The notes under the pieces are model-generated. The model worked only from the letters and a program-made list of their open reading frames with translations, had not been told where the DNA came from and made no database searches. The position numbers and the translations under genes are program-made. Positions 43,753 through 53,147 of a stretch of 64,000 bases of DNA are shown here, piece by piece. This DNA comes from CALLCD01 sp039196965 (GTDB taxonomy: Bacteria; Pseudomonadota; Alphaproteobacteria; Caulobacterales; Hyphomonadaceae): positions 1-64,000 of the forward strand of contig JBCCUK010000019.1 of assembly GCA_039196965.1 (NCBI GenBank). The letters are read 5' to 3'. Position 1 is the first letter of the stretch; each line of letters starts with the position of its first letter.

Positions 43753-44499
43753 ATGATTAAGGAAGTCACCCCACCTGCAATCGTTCTTGTTCGCCCGCAA
43801 CTCGGCGAAAATATTGGCTCGGTGGCGCGCGTGATGCTGAATTTCGGATTGACCGATCTCAGGATTGTACGACCTCGGGATGGCTGGCCGAACCCCGATG
43901 CGGACACCTTGTCCGCAGGGGCATTTTCTTCCGGCGTGACGGCAAGAACCTATGGTACCCTCGAAGATGCCATCGAGGATCTCAGCCAGGTTTACGCTGC
44001 CACGGCGAGGCCGCGAGAGATGGAGAAGCCTATATTAGGTGCCAGAGGTGCGGCAGAATCCATTTTTAGCCGACCGGAGTCGCAAGCTGGTATTCTGTTT
44101 GGTTCGGAAAGCTCCGGCCTTACAAATGAAGAAGTCACCCTGGCCGACACGATCCTTACCTATCCGGTGAATGCCACATTTGCATCGCTTAATCTCGCTA
44201 TGGCGGTTGGCGTTTTTGCCGCAGCCTGGGGTGAGGTGTCTGCTTCCACTCCGGACGGATTCGAGTCGGTTTTGGAACCAGCGCCGCGCGGGGAACTCGT
44301 CGGCATGTTTGGTCACCTTGAAGAAGAGCTCGACCGGGCAGGCTATTTCTTTCCGCCGGAAAAAACGCCGGTAATGGTGCAGAATCTGCGGGCCGCATTT
44401 ACCCGTGGTGGATGGACGTCCCAGGAAATCCGAACTTTCCGGGGGGCTATCAAGGCGCTTGCTGTTGGTCGCGGGAAGGCCCGGATAGAGCGAGAATAA
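43753..44499 (+). CDS. trmJ: SPOUT RNA methyltransferase, TrmJ-like
   Basis: 248 residues of the TrmH/SpoU superfamily, group 1 (TrmJ/LasT). N-terminal IVLVRPQLGENIGSVARVML and LRIVRPRDGWPNPDA, then LFGSESSGLTNEE and the knot motif YPVNATFASLNLAMAVGVF. TrmJ 2'-O-methylates position 32 of certain tRNAs. The C-terminal 80 residues form the helical extension usual for TrmJ. The ribosome-binding site is poor. Divergent from icd. Confidence 0.9.
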   Translation: MIKEVTPPAIVLVRPQLGENIGSVARVMLNFGLTDLRIVRPRDGWPNPDADTLSAGAFSSGVTARTYGTLEDAIEDLSQVYAATARPREMEKPILGARGAAESIFSRPESQAGILFGSESSGLTNEEVTLADTILTYPVNATFASLNLAMAVGVFAAAWGEVSASTPDGFESVLEPAPRGELVGMFGHLEEELDRAGYFFPPEKTPVMVQNLRAAFTRGGWTSQEIRTFRGAIKALAVGRGKARIERE

Positions 44500-44570
44500 T
44501 GCTCAGTTTGAAAGAATAGAACGACATATCGGCAAAATATGCTATAGCGGGCTCCGTAGAGGAGACAGAA

Positions 44571-45065
44571 ATGCCGAATAAAGAATTTTGCGAATGCCTG
44601 CAGGAAATCTATCAAGCCGAACAGATGGGAGAGGCAGCGTTCGGAGCTATGCTTCGGCAGGCTGAGACGGACGAGCAAAAATATATTCTCGGCTCTCTTT
44701 TGCAGTTGGAGACGGAGGGTAAGGCGATTATGCGTCCAGTGCTCTCGCGCTACTCCCTCGATATGCACGATGATCAGCAGTCTCAGGAAGCCGGGCAAGC
44801 GGCAAGTACTGCGATGACGCAGATGACCTGGGTCGAAGGTTTTGGAATCATGCGCGATCAGATCGTGTCCATGTACCTGCCGAAATATCTCGAACTGGCG
44901 ACCCTCGTGTCGGAAAAGGAAGACCCCGAAGCGGCAAAGGTCGCGAAATTCATGGGCGAACATGAGCGGGTGGTTCTCGCTGCAGCGGAGAATATTGTCG
45001 CCGGTAGAGATGATCCCATCGCACCGGTGCGGGAGTTTCTACATTTTCCGCTTGCCCGAGCGTAA
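44571..45065 (+). CDS. Helical ferritin-like protein of unknown function
   Basis: 164 residues, nearly all predicted helix, in a four-helix-bundle pattern: QEIYQAEQMGEAAFGAML, ILGSLLQLETEGKAIM, GFGIMRDQIVSMYLPKYLELA and KFMGEHERVVLAAAENI. The Glu and ExxH positions could form a di-iron site as in rubrerythrin-like proteins, but this is a guess from spacing. GAGGAGACAGAA gives a strong ribosome-binding site. No family is firmly recognised. Confidence 0.7.
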   Translation: MPNKEFCECLQEIYQAEQMGEAAFGAMLRQAETDEQKYILGSLLQLETEGKAIMRPVLSRYSLDMHDDQQSQEAGQAASTAMTQMTWVEGFGIMRDQIVSMYLPKYLELATLVSEKEDPEAAKVAKFMGEHERVVLAAAENIVAGRDDPIAPVREFLHFPLARA

Positions 45066-45135
45066 AATCCGCTAGGAAATTGCTGTTTTTATTAGGTATA
45101 CTGATTCTTATTGGCGTTAGCGAACGCGCTGGTGC

Positions 45136-45669
45136 CTAATCTTCTTCTGACTTCTCGTACTGGGTACGTATACGTTCGGACGTTGCCACAGCTTCGTAGC
45201 CATCGGCACTAAGCGGCATGGTCCCATAATGAACCAGAATTTCCAGAGACTGGGTGACGAATGGCTGGCTCTCCCGAACGCGCTCTATATCGTTGGAGCC
45301 GGGTTCCGGCGTCGCCGAAGTTGTGCAGCCGAGAACACCGCAATTGGCTGTCTGCTGAACCCGCTGGGCAAAGGGGTCGGCCTGGAAAGCGGTCTGTTTA
45401 CGCGTTTCGGTGCGGGAATAGTCGGTGACGATTTCGAACCAGTCGCCGCCTTTCTGGAGCGTTATGGTCGAGGCACGCAGCAGGGCGAGGTCGAACACTT
45501 GCGAAGCAGGCATATCGGGAGCACCGCGATAAACGACGGTGTACTTGTCATCAGGTGAACGTTCCGCCACAGCCGATGGATCTGGCTGGGTGGGAAACGG
45601 TGTCAGATCCTCGGAGACGCAGGCGGTCATTGCTAGGATAGCAAGTACTGGGGGTATGAACTTAAACAT
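45136..45669 (-). CDS. CC0125/CC1285-type lipoprotein
   Basis: 177 residues. Lipobox ILAMTAC, then a polar linker and a small domain opening YTVVYRGAPDMPASQVFDL and continuing ASTITLQKGGDWFEIVTD, the pattern of this alphaproteobacterial lipoprotein family. A cysteine pair near CGVLGC may form a disulfide. The family function is unknown. A paralogue lies at 61668; both share the YxVxxRG-x-LLRAxxL-x-G-FxI-x-D arrangement. Confidence 0.8.
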   Translation of the reverse strand: MFKFIPPVLAILAMTACVSEDLTPFPTQPDPSAVAERSPDDKYTVVYRGAPDMPASQVFDLALLRASTITLQKGGDWFEIVTDYSRTETRKQTAFQADPFAQRVQQTANCGVLGCTTSATPEPGSNDIERVRESQPFVTQSLEILVHYGTMPLSADGYEAVATSERIRTQYEKSEED

Positions 45670-45725
45670 TCGGACGTCCTGTCCTTTCTGTTGCGGCCTC
45701 CGCGCTCGTGAGACGGGGCCGACGA

Positions 45726-46634
45726 TTAGACCGTTCGTTTGGCCTTATCCTTGTCATTCGTTGCCATGATGGCAGCTTTCGCCATTTCCCACTCGGCGTC
45801 TCCCCAGGCGGCAAGCTGGCTGAAATTGCCGCCGGAGGCATTATACATGGCCCCATCAATGGCGATGGTTTGACCGTTCACATACTCCGCCCCGGGACCC
45901 ATGAGGAAGGTGGCAAGATTCACGAGCTCGTGCATTTTGCCGATCCGGCCCATAGGATTTTCAGCCCGGCCTCCGGAGCCCATTTCTTCGGTAGAATTTG
46001 CCTGGGGCGCGAGGCGCTTGGTCATCCCGTCAGTGGGGAATGGCCCAGGGGCAATCGCGTTGAAGCGGAGCCCGTAGCGTCCCCATTCCACGGCGAGGGA
46101 CTGGGTCATCACATTGACGCCGGCCTTCGACATGGCCGACGGCACCACGAAGGGGCCGCCATTCCATATCCATGTGGTGAGGATGGAGCAGACATTTCCC
46201 TTTTCGCCGGCCTTGATCCAGCGCGTGCCGATATCGTGGGTCATGTAGAATGTACCGCGGAAGACGATATTGGCGATGGCATCAAAGCCACGAATGGAGA
46301 GGTCCTCTGTTCTAGCAATAAAGTTGCCCGCCGCATTGTTGACAAGGCCTGTGAGCGCGCCATGCTCCGCCCAGATTTTATCATTCATGTCGGAGATGGC
46401 TTCAGCGACACGAATATCGCAGCCATGGGCGATGACTTTTCCGCCATGAGCTTCCATTAGTTCAGCTGCGGTTTCCTCGCAGACGCCGCCGCGCCGTCCA
46501 CAAATATGAACTTCTGCACCAAGTTTCAGAAAGCCTTCGGCCATTTCCTTCCCAAGGCCTGTACCGCCGCCGGTGACGAGGATACGCTCGCCGTCCATCA
46601 GTCCATCGCGAAACATCAGCTGTGAAATGTCCAT
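45726..46634 (-). CDS. SDR family oxidoreductase, 2,4-dienoyl-CoA-reductase-like
   Basis: 302 residues. Rossmann motif TGGGTGLGK, NNAAGNF and the active-site segment SAMSKAGVN where classical SDRs show YxxxK; replacement of Tyr is normal in peroxisomal/mitochondrial 2,4-dienoyl-CoA reductases, whose SAxxKAG pattern it matches. Also DGERILVTGG and GRIGKMHELVNLATFL. It probably reduces unsaturated acyl-CoA with NADPH in beta-oxidation. Ribosome-binding site GGAGAGGGTACCC. Confidence 0.86.
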   Translation of the reverse strand: MDISQLMFRDGLMDGERILVTGGGTGLGKEMAEGFLKLGAEVHICGRRGGVCEETAAELMEAHGGKVIAHGCDIRVAEAISDMNDKIWAEHGALTGLVNNAAGNFIARTEDLSIRGFDAIANIVFRGTFYMTHDIGTRWIKAGEKGNVCSILTTWIWNGGPFVVPSAMSKAGVNVMTQSLAVEWGRYGLRFNAIAPGPFPTDGMTKRLAPQANSTEEMGSGGRAENPMGRIGKMHELVNLATFLMGPGAEYVNGQTIAIDGAMYNASGGNFSQLAAWGDAEWEMAKAAIMATNDKDKAKRTV

Positions 46635-46728
46635 GGGTACCCTCTCCGGTAAGTTCTCTGTGGTTATGCCATGGATATGGGATCAGCCCGGGTGTCGGCA
46701 ACATAGGAGCGGATTATCCGAGGACGCG

Positions 46729-47103
46729 CTACTTACGAAACGGCAATGTGGCAAGACGCCAGAGCACCCAGATGGGCAAGACAATGCTTGCGCCGGTAAG
46801 GGCAGGTTTCCAGAAATTGGTGATTGTCCATCGGGCTGATGCGATGGTGTTCCGGGCAAGTTCGGCGATGGCCGCCGAGGCATCAAACGCCGGATCTGCC
46901 GGGTCGAATTGCATGGTCAGCATGACAAATCCGACGAGGATACAGATAAGCAATAGCTTTGTGCCGCCCCAGATGGACACCCCGAACAGCCGGATGAGGA
47001 GGGGACGTTTCGGTTTCTTCTCCCGCCGCCAGAATCGCCAGCGTGACGGGTGCTGAGCCGGTTTTGTCGCCGGTTCGGGGAAATCTAGCGTATCGGCTGC
47101 CAT
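46729..47103 (-). CDS. DUF6460-like small membrane protein
   Basis: 124 residues: a basic, Arg/Trp-rich cytoplasmic N-terminus (SRWRFWRREKKPKRP), then two transmembrane helices (about 38-63, LLLICILVGFVMLTM; and about 98-118, ASIVLPIWVLWRL). The conserved FDPADP and the helix before ALTGASIVLPIWVL fit DUF6460, known only from alphaproteobacteria, though the match is by memory. Divergent from the acyltransferase gene. Confidence 0.65.
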   Translation of the reverse strand: MAADTLDFPEPATKPAQHPSRWRFWRREKKPKRPLLIRLFGVSIWGGTKLLLICILVGFVMLTMQFDPADPAFDASAAIAELARNTIASARWTITNFWKPALTGASIVLPIWVLWRLATLPFRK

Positions 47104-47164
47104 CGCCTGAGATTACTGCCATTCTTGCGTGGAAGCCATGGGCGGTGCGTGTCATGGACGTGGC

Positions 47165-48190
47165 ATGAGGGCTAACCGATTTGATTTTCTCCGGCTTGTT
47201 TTTGCCGGTCTGGTGTTTGTCTACCACCTGGTGGTGCTGGCTGCGCTGGATGTGAGTGGGGTGTGGGAAACGCATCTTGCCGGACTGGCGGAGTTCGCAA
47301 TTCAGGGGTTTTTCGTCATTTCCGGCGCGCTTGTTTACGGATCATGGAGCCGATCGACGACACTCGCCGATTATGCTGGCAAGCGGTTCCGTCGGCTCTA
47401 TCCGGCCTATGCAGTGATCATTCTCATTCCGGCGGCCGTCGCGCTCTCCATGGGCGGCGCTTTCGACGGGGTTGTTCGATATGTCGGGGCCAATCTTATC
47501 TTCGCGAATTTTCTCGCTCCAACCCTGCCGGGCCTCTTTGAGGGGCAGCGCTTTAATGTGGTGAACGGAGCGCTTTGGACCCTGAAGATCGAAGTGATGT
47601 TCTATCTCTCGCTTGTCATTATTGGGCCGCTGATTGGGTTGCTGGCAGCCAGACGGCGCGGCTTCTTGATCGCATTCCTCTGCCTCGCTTATGTAGCTGG
47701 CGAAGTCTGGCGATATAGTTTCGAGATGCTGGCAACCGTTGAGAGCCGTCCTCTATGGTCCATGGTGGCAAGACAGTTGCCCGGCCAAATGGCGTTTTTT
47801 ATATCGGGCATTGCGCTCTGGATTTGGCAGGATTGGATCAGGTCGCGGCTCTCCCTCGTCTGGCGGGTTGGGATAATGCTCCTCGCTGTATCTGTCCTTG
47901 TGCCCGCTGGCGAGTTTGTGAGGCCCGCCGGGCTTGCTGCTCTGATTGCCGGTGTCGTCTGGGGGCGCGGACCAAGTTTGCCGGCGGCAAAATATGGCGA
48001 CGTCTCATATGGGCTGTATATCTGCCATTTTCCGATTGTGCAGGCTCTGGTGGCCGGAGGCGTCTTCTCCATCAGCCCATGGCTTGGCAGCGCCTGCGCG
48101 ATTGGGCTTGTTGTAGTGTCGAGCTTTCTATTGTGGCATCTGGTGGAGCGTCCGGCGCTACGGCCAGACAGCCACTATCGGCGGGGCTGA
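47165..48190 (+). CDS. Membrane acyltransferase (acyltransferase_3 family)
   Basis: 341 residues with about 10 transmembrane helices. The start RANRFDFLRLVFAGLVFVYH carries the RxxxLDxLR region and catalytic His of the OafA/NodX family. Later pieces include YAGKRFRRLYPAYAVI and the ending HLVERPA. It O-acylates sugars of surface glycans. The start at 47165 is chosen because the family begins there; an upstream ATG (47129) adds an unrelated stretch. Target glycan unknown. Confidence 0.88.
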   Translation: MRANRFDFLRLVFAGLVFVYHLVVLAALDVSGVWETHLAGLAEFAIQGFFVISGALVYGSWSRSTTLADYAGKRFRRLYPAYAVIILIPAAVALSMGGAFDGVVRYVGANLIFANFLAPTLPGLFEGQRFNVVNGALWTLKIEVMFYLSLVIIGPLIGLLAARRRGFLIAFLCLAYVAGEVWRYSFEMLATVESRPLWSMVARQLPGQMAFFISGIALWIWQDWIRSRLSLVWRVGIMLLAVSVLVPAGEFVRPAGLAALIAGVVWGRGPSLPAAKYGDVSYGLYICHFPIVQALVAGGVFSISPWLGSACAIGLVVVSSFLLWHLVERPALRPDSHYRRG

Positions 48191-48191
48191 A

Positions 48192-49028
48192 CTATTCGGC
48201 GGCCTGTTTCTGCACCATGACCGTATGAGGGTAGGGGATTGTGATCCCAGCCGCGTCGAGGGCTTCCTTACCCTTTTTGGTCAGGTCGAAGCGGACATCC
48301 CAGTATTCCTTTGTTGTGGTCCAGGCGCGCACGGTGATGTCCACCGAACTCGCGCCGAGATTTGTCACCTTCACAAAGGGCTCGGGCGTGCGGCGAATAC
48401 GGGTGTCGGCATCGACGAGATCTGTGATCGTCTTCAGCGCGATGTCCATATTGTCATCATAATCGATATTGAACACCACATCGACGCGACGCGTGTCGAA
48501 GCCTGTATAATTTTTTATAATGCCATCAATGGCCTGACTGTTCGGGACCATGATCTTGATATTGTCGGGTGTGGCGAGGACGGTCTGGAAGAGATTGATC
48601 TCCTTCACCGATCCGGCAGTGGCAGCCACCTCGACATAGTCACCCAGCCGGTATGGCCGGAAGATCATGATCATGACTCCGGATGCAATATTGCCGAGCG
48701 CCCCCTGCAGCGAGAGACCGATGGCAAGCGTGAGGGCACCGAGCACCGCGACGAAGCTTGTGGCCTGAACGCCGAAGACCTGAAGGACGGCGATGATGAC
48801 GGCGGCGGTTGTGAACCAGCGGACAAGGGAGCCGAAGAAACTGCCGAGTGTATCGTCGATCGCTTCCTGCTGCATGGCAACGGCTTTAACTCTGCGGCCA
48901 AGCCAGGCTGCTACCCTCAGTCCCACAATCAGGACAATCAGGGCTCCGACAACTTTCAAAGCACCGGAAAGAAGCACGGGCCAGTATTGCTCGAGTAGAG
49001 CATCAAAATCGATATTTGAGAAATCCAT
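48192..49028 (-). CDS. Small-conductance mechanosensitive channel (MscS)
   Basis: 278 residues with three N-terminal helices. TM3 runs through GALTLAIGLSLQGALGNIASGVMIM, the glycine/alanine-rich pore helix of MscS, followed by RPYRLGDYVEVA and the beta domain LFQTVLATPDNIKIMVPNS. It opens on membrane tension to release solutes. Size equals E. coli MscS. It lies downstream of the divergent acyltransferase with tail-to-tail spacing of one base. Confidence 0.94.
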   Translation of the reverse strand: MDFSNIDFDALLEQYWPVLLSGALKVVGALIVLIVGLRVAAWLGRRVKAVAMQQEAIDDTLGSFFGSLVRWFTTAAVIIAVLQVFGVQATSFVAVLGALTLAIGLSLQGALGNIASGVMIMIFRPYRLGDYVEVAATAGSVKEINLFQTVLATPDNIKIMVPNSQAIDGIIKNYTGFDTRRVDVVFNIDYDDNMDIALKTITDLVDADTRIRRTPEPFVKVTNLGASSVDITVRAWTTTKEYWDVRFDLTKKGKEALDAAGITIPYPHTVMVQKQAAE

Positions 49029-49053
49029 GGAATTCTCCAGAGGCTGCGAATCA

Positions 49054-49815
49054 CTATGATATTTGAGGCATAGCGCCGTTCGCGCTGCGGGTCAGCCGCC
49101 GGTAAAGGAGCCACGCTCCAAAGACGAGGGCGATCCAGCCGAAATACCCAAAACCGGTTCGGGTCCAGTTATTCACCACTATGCCGAGCAGGCCCCAGCA
49201 TGCGGCGGCGTAGAACCACCAGGTCCGGCTGATCCGGCGTTTGAAAACATAGTTTCCGAGGCTGACGACAGCAATCACGGACCAGAAGGCGATCCATTCA
49301 GAATCCGTCGGTCCCTGATTTAGAATATACCGGCCGGCACGGGGGACGGAGATGGCGGTTGCGACGGTTAGCCAGCCGGCGAGAAGGCCGGTGACGATAT
49401 CCGCAATCCACAGGATCCAGCCGCCTGCCAGATTTCGCAGGCGATCAAATTGATAAGCTGCTGCCCATGCGGCAATTGCCGGAGGTACGATAAGGACGAG
49501 GTCCAATACCGGATTGCCGATGAACTCAGCCGACAGAATCCAGATTGCATTCAATAGACCGACGGCGACGAGGGGCGGCGCTAGCCGCCGGACCAGTTCG
49601 TCATTCCTGATCAAGGCGTAAACACCGAAAACGGAGTAGGTCAGAAATATAATGCCCCAAATGGCGAAGAAATAGCTTGGTGGAAGCTCGGGTGGGATGC
49701 CGTCTGCAATGGTTCGGTCACCTATGGACTCGCCAAGACCCAATGCGCGGGGAACATAACCTGCAAGCCATTGCAGGAAGGCGGCCGGTAGGATGAAGTA
49801 TCTGAGTAAGGTCAT
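49054..49815 (-). CDS. TspO/MBR-related tryptophan-rich membrane protein
   Basis: About 253 residues and seven predicted transmembrane helices. PPSYFFAIWGIIFLTYSVFG and IGRYILNQGPTDSEW-type loops resemble long TspO-like proteins (FAIWGIIYxxxxxFxxY). TspO proteins bind porphyrins. The preceding minus-strand gene encodes a flavin amine-oxidase/protoporphyrinogen-oxidase-like enzyme, which fits tetrapyrrole context. The start at 49815 is preferred over 49854, which overlaps the upstream gene. Confidence 0.6.
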   Translation of the reverse strand: MTLLRYFILPAAFLQWLAGYVPRALGLGESIGDRTIADGIPPELPPSYFFAIWGIIFLTYSVFGVYALIRNDELVRRLAPPLVAVGLLNAIWILSAEFIGNPVLDLVLIVPPAIAAWAAAYQFDRLRNLAGGWILWIADIVTGLLAGWLTVATAISVPRAGRYILNQGPTDSEWIAFWSVIAVVSLGNYVFKRRISRTWWFYAAACWGLLGIVVNNWTRTGFGYFGWIALVFGAWLLYRRLTRSANGAMPQIS

Positions 49816-49837
49816 TTTACTTGCTTGGCCTCTTCTC

Positions 49838-51052
49838 TCATGCTGCTGTCGCACTTGAAGAACTTTTCCGGCGGTCAGCCCAGCGGGAATATTCTTGTTT
49901 ACTCTGGATGCAGCAGTCTTCTATCGACAGCCCCTGAATATAATTGCAGGGCAAATATATATCGCTCGACCGGAGCTGGTTTTCAATTTTTTCTATAATG
50001 GGCAAATTATCCGTCGACAGGCGGGGCAGGGACGAGTTTCGGCTTGTGATAAAATTGATGTTCTCTATGGGGCGGTGAAGCGTGTCCGCCACGGTGGTGC
50101 GAATGGCGGTATCGTCTGGCTTTTTACTCCCGTCAAAATGAAACGTGTAAAAGTCATCTGACTTGCCGGGGGAATAGATCACCGAAAAGAAGGGTTTATC
50201 GATGCCTATAAGGTTGGCGTCTATGTTGTCCTCTGCATCGTTTTTCGGAATAGAGACGTGAACGGAATGAATATGGCTTGAGCGAAGTTCGCTAATATAT
50301 GCTGATAGGTCGGGGTCGATCTCCGCTGAAAGGGCGGTTGCCGCTTCTGGTGTGACGGCGATGGCGAGGCTTTTCGCTCGAATCTCTTTTCGGTCTTTGC
50401 CGAGTACGGAGAACCCGTTCGGCGTTCGCGTTATGGAAGCCGCGTTGAAGGACGGCTTCAATTCTAGATTTCTATGCCCCAGAAGGCTCTCGACAAGGGT
50501 CAGATTCCCGCCCTTCAAGGTGAACTGTTTAGGTCGGGTTTTGTCTCGTTCGCGTTTTTTGAAGAGAAGCTCTGTCGGGAACTGATCGGCAGGCTGGGAG
50601 AGGACCGCGGAAAACGCATAACGCAGAAGCCGGTTATAATTCCCCTTGCCGAGAATGTTGCCGTAATGCTCTTCAAGTGATTTACCTTCTGATGATGTCC
50701 AGAGCGTTTTCGGCATGGAGAGCGCCGCCAGGGGTATGGAGAGGTGGCTCATTATACTGGCTTCGCCATTACCAGTGGAGAGCTTGAACGAGGACTTTCC
50801 AAGCGGTTCGATGAGGTCGTCAGCGGCCATGTCTTCCAGCAGTTCAATCATCGTGCGGTAGCGGTTTGTTAGCGTCCGGGTGCCGAGTTCTGAGACGAGG
50901 CCGTCATTATGCCTGTAGGATTTGATGCAGCCGCCGGGACTCGCCTCTTTTTCGAGAACCACTACGGAAGCCCCTTCGCACGCGCAGCGATACGCGAAGC
51001 TTGCCCCGCTGATCCCGGCCCCTATAACACAGACATCGAATGTTTCAGACAC
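49838..51052 (-). CDS. FAD-dependent oxidoreductase, protoporphyrinogen-oxidase/amine-oxidase-like
   Basis: About 404 residues from GTG 51052; the ORF can extend to GTG 51196, but the family begins at DVCVIGAGISGASFAYRCA (FAD dinucleotide-binding motif). The following VVVLEKEASPGGCIKSY and the late ENINFITSRNSSLPRL region are consistent with HemY/HemG-like or phytoene-desaturase-like NAD(P)-binding oxidoreductases. No phytoene or haem gene is next to it. Substrate therefore open; the TspO-like protein just downstream hints at porphyrin. Confidence 0.7.
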   Translation of the reverse strand: MSETFDVCVIGAGISGASFAYRCACEGASVVVLEKEASPGGCIKSYRHNDGLVSELGTRTLTNRYRTMIELLEDMAADDLIEPLGKSSFKLSTGNGEASIMSHLSIPLAALSMPKTLWTSSEGKSLEEHYGNILGKGNYNRLLRYAFSAVLSQPADQFPTELLFKKRERDKTRPKQFTLKGGNLTLVESLLGHRNLELKPSFNAASITRTPNGFSVLGKDRKEIRAKSLAIAVTPEAATALSAEIDPDLSAYISELRSSHIHSVHVSIPKNDAEDNIDANLIGIDKPFFSVIYSPGKSDDFYTFHFDGSKKPDDTAIRTTVADTLHRPIENINFITSRNSSLPRLSTDNLPIIEKIENQLRSSDIYLPCNYIQGLSIEDCCIQSKQEYSRWADRRKSSSSATAA

Positions 51053-51290
51053 GGTTTGTTCGTTCCCAGAATACTCTTCGGCGCTCAGCTTGCCAGTTGC
51101 CTTAGCGCATTGAATGAGAGGTAATTCTTTTCCAGCCAGGCGGCAATCGCCGAACAGATGACTGCCGATTATCCATAATCGTTTTCTGGTCGCCACTAGC
51201 GCTTTTGTGCTATGGTTAACGACACGCCTAGAACAGAAGAGATGGATCTATGGGGGTGGCTCCATCGCAAGACCGGGGAGGACACAGGCG

Positions 51291-53072
51291 ATGATATACA
51301 AATACCTACTCATGACAGGTGCGGCTGCGCTGGTTATTGGAGCCGCTGGAACAATCGATTTTGCCAGCCAAACGGATAGTGCGCCACCTTTCATCGATCC
51401 TTTGATCATGAACCAGGCTGTGTGTTCATCGAGTGATGAGCGGCAGTCGCGCAAGGCCGCTTTTATGCGGATCGGCTATGCTGTGGCGCAAAGTACGGAA
51501 GGGGAGGTGGTGCTCGATGACCTCGCTCCGGACACACTGGAAAGCGTCGCTTATGAAATCTCGACGAAATCTCCTGAGGCGCAGGACTGGTTCAATCGCG
51601 GCCTCGCTTACACTTTCAATTTCAATCACGCCGCCGCCATAGAGGCGTTTAAGCGGGGACAGGCGTCGGATCCGGACTGTGCCATGTGCTATTGGGGCGA
51701 GGCCTTTGCTCTTGGGCCGAATATCAATGCGCCAATGATTGAGGACGCGAATGAGCCGGCATTCAATGCGTCACGAAAAGCGTTTCAGTTGCGGAGCAAT
51801 GCTGGAGAAACGGAACGGCAGCTGATCGAGGCAATGATGGCGCGTTATGCAACAGGGCCGCGCGCCGATCGGACATCGCTCGATCAAGCATTCGCTGATG
51901 CCATGGAGGAGGTGTCGCGCGCTGTTCCGGAAGACGACCTCGTCACAGTGATCGCTGCCGAAGCGAATATGGATACGCAGGCCTGGGCCTATTGGGACAG
52001 TACCGGGCGGCTGCCTGAGGGACGCACGGCGAGGACGATCGAATTGCTGGAGGGCGTTATGGCGCGTCGGTCAGATTATCCACCGGCGATACACCTCTAT
52101 ATTCATATCACGGAAGCGTCGACCGATCCCTTCCGGGCAGCAAAGTACGCCGACGCATTGGCCGCGGAGGTACCCGACCTCGGTCACCTTGTGCATATGC
52201 CGTCGCATACCTATTTCCGCATCGGCAGATGGCAACAGTCGCTGGACCACAATATTGAAGCTGTGGCGGCGGATGAGGCCTTTCTTGCGGCCCATGAGGC
52301 GAGTCCGCTCTACGAGTTCGGCTATTTTACCCACAATATCCATTTTGCCATGACATCGGCGCAGATGGGCGGTGACCGTGAGACGGCGCTGAAAATGGCC
52401 CGTATGCTGGACGAGAAATTGCCGATCGCAATGGCATCGACCCAGCCATGGATACAACCCATCAAGGCTGCGCCCTATTATGCCCTCGTGCAATTTGCGG
52501 AACCACAAGCCATCCTGGCCATGCCGGATCCGGGTGATGCGCTGCCATTCCTGCAAGGGGCCTGGCACTATGCGCGCGGCGAGGCCTTGGCGCGGCTGGG
52601 GCGGCTCGAGGACGCACGCGCTGAGGCGGCGCATCTGGAGACTTTGAAGGCTGCAGATTTGTCCGGTCTCGAAGACGGCGGCGTACCTGCCTCAGGTGTG
52701 CTGGATCTGTCACGCCACACAGTGCTCGCGCGCATCGCAGCGGCGGAGGACGACTTTGATACGGCCATCGCACATATGGAAGAAGCCGTCGCGCTGCAGG
52801 AGAGCTTTCCTTATACGGAGCCGCCATATTGGTATTATCCAGCCAAGCAGACTCTGGCGGCCATGGTGTTACGGTCAGGGGATGGGGAGCGGGCCGAGCA
52901 GCTTTTCACCGAAACTCTAGTCTATTCGCCAAATAACACCTATGCCTATTTCGGCTTGGCAGCGGCCTATCGCGCCCAAGGCGATCGACGGGCAGGCCGC
53001 TATGCCAAAAGGCTTCATCGCGATGCCTGGCTTGGCGGTCGAAGGGAAAAACCTGAACTCGATTATTTGTAG
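51291..53072 (+). CDS. Secreted or membrane-anchored TPR protein
   Basis: 593 residues. Signal/anchor at MIYKYLLMTGAAALVIGAAG, then TPR-type repeats: AQDWFNRGLAYTFNFNHAAAIEAF, DPDCAMCYWGEAFALGPNIN, and later ALARLGRLEDARAEAAHL, YAYFGLAAAYRAQGDRRA. The CAMCYWG segment characterises a widespread family of periplasmic TPR proteins of unknown role. The start at 51291 follows GGGGAGGACACAGGCG; the longer reading (51207) has no ribosome-binding site. Confidence 0.85.
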   Translation: MIYKYLLMTGAAALVIGAAGTIDFASQTDSAPPFIDPLIMNQAVCSSSDERQSRKAAFMRIGYAVAQSTEGEVVLDDLAPDTLESVAYEISTKSPEAQDWFNRGLAYTFNFNHAAAIEAFKRGQASDPDCAMCYWGEAFALGPNINAPMIEDANEPAFNASRKAFQLRSNAGETERQLIEAMMARYATGPRADRTSLDQAFADAMEEVSRAVPEDDLVTVIAAEANMDTQAWAYWDSTGRLPEGRTARTIELLEGVMARRSDYPPAIHLYIHITEASTDPFRAAKYADALAAEVPDLGHLVHMPSHTYFRIGRWQQSLDHNIEAVAADEAFLAAHEASPLYEFGYFTHNIHFAMTSAQMGGDRETALKMARMLDEKLPIAMASTQPWIQPIKAAPYYALVQFAEPQAILAMPDPGDALPFLQGAWHYARGEALARLGRLEDARAEAAHLETLKAADLSGLEDGGVPASGVLDLSRHTVLARIAAAEDDFDTAIAHMEEAVALQESFPYTEPPYWYYPAKQTLAAMVLRSGDGERAEQLFTETLVYSPNNTYAYFGLAAAYRAQGDRRAGRYAKRLHRDAWLGGRREKPELDYL

Positions 53073-53147
53073 GGCGTTTGGCGCAATTCGGACTCAATAC
53101 GATAATATCTGGCTGATTTTTCGTCTTGCCCCAGATAGATAGTAGAC

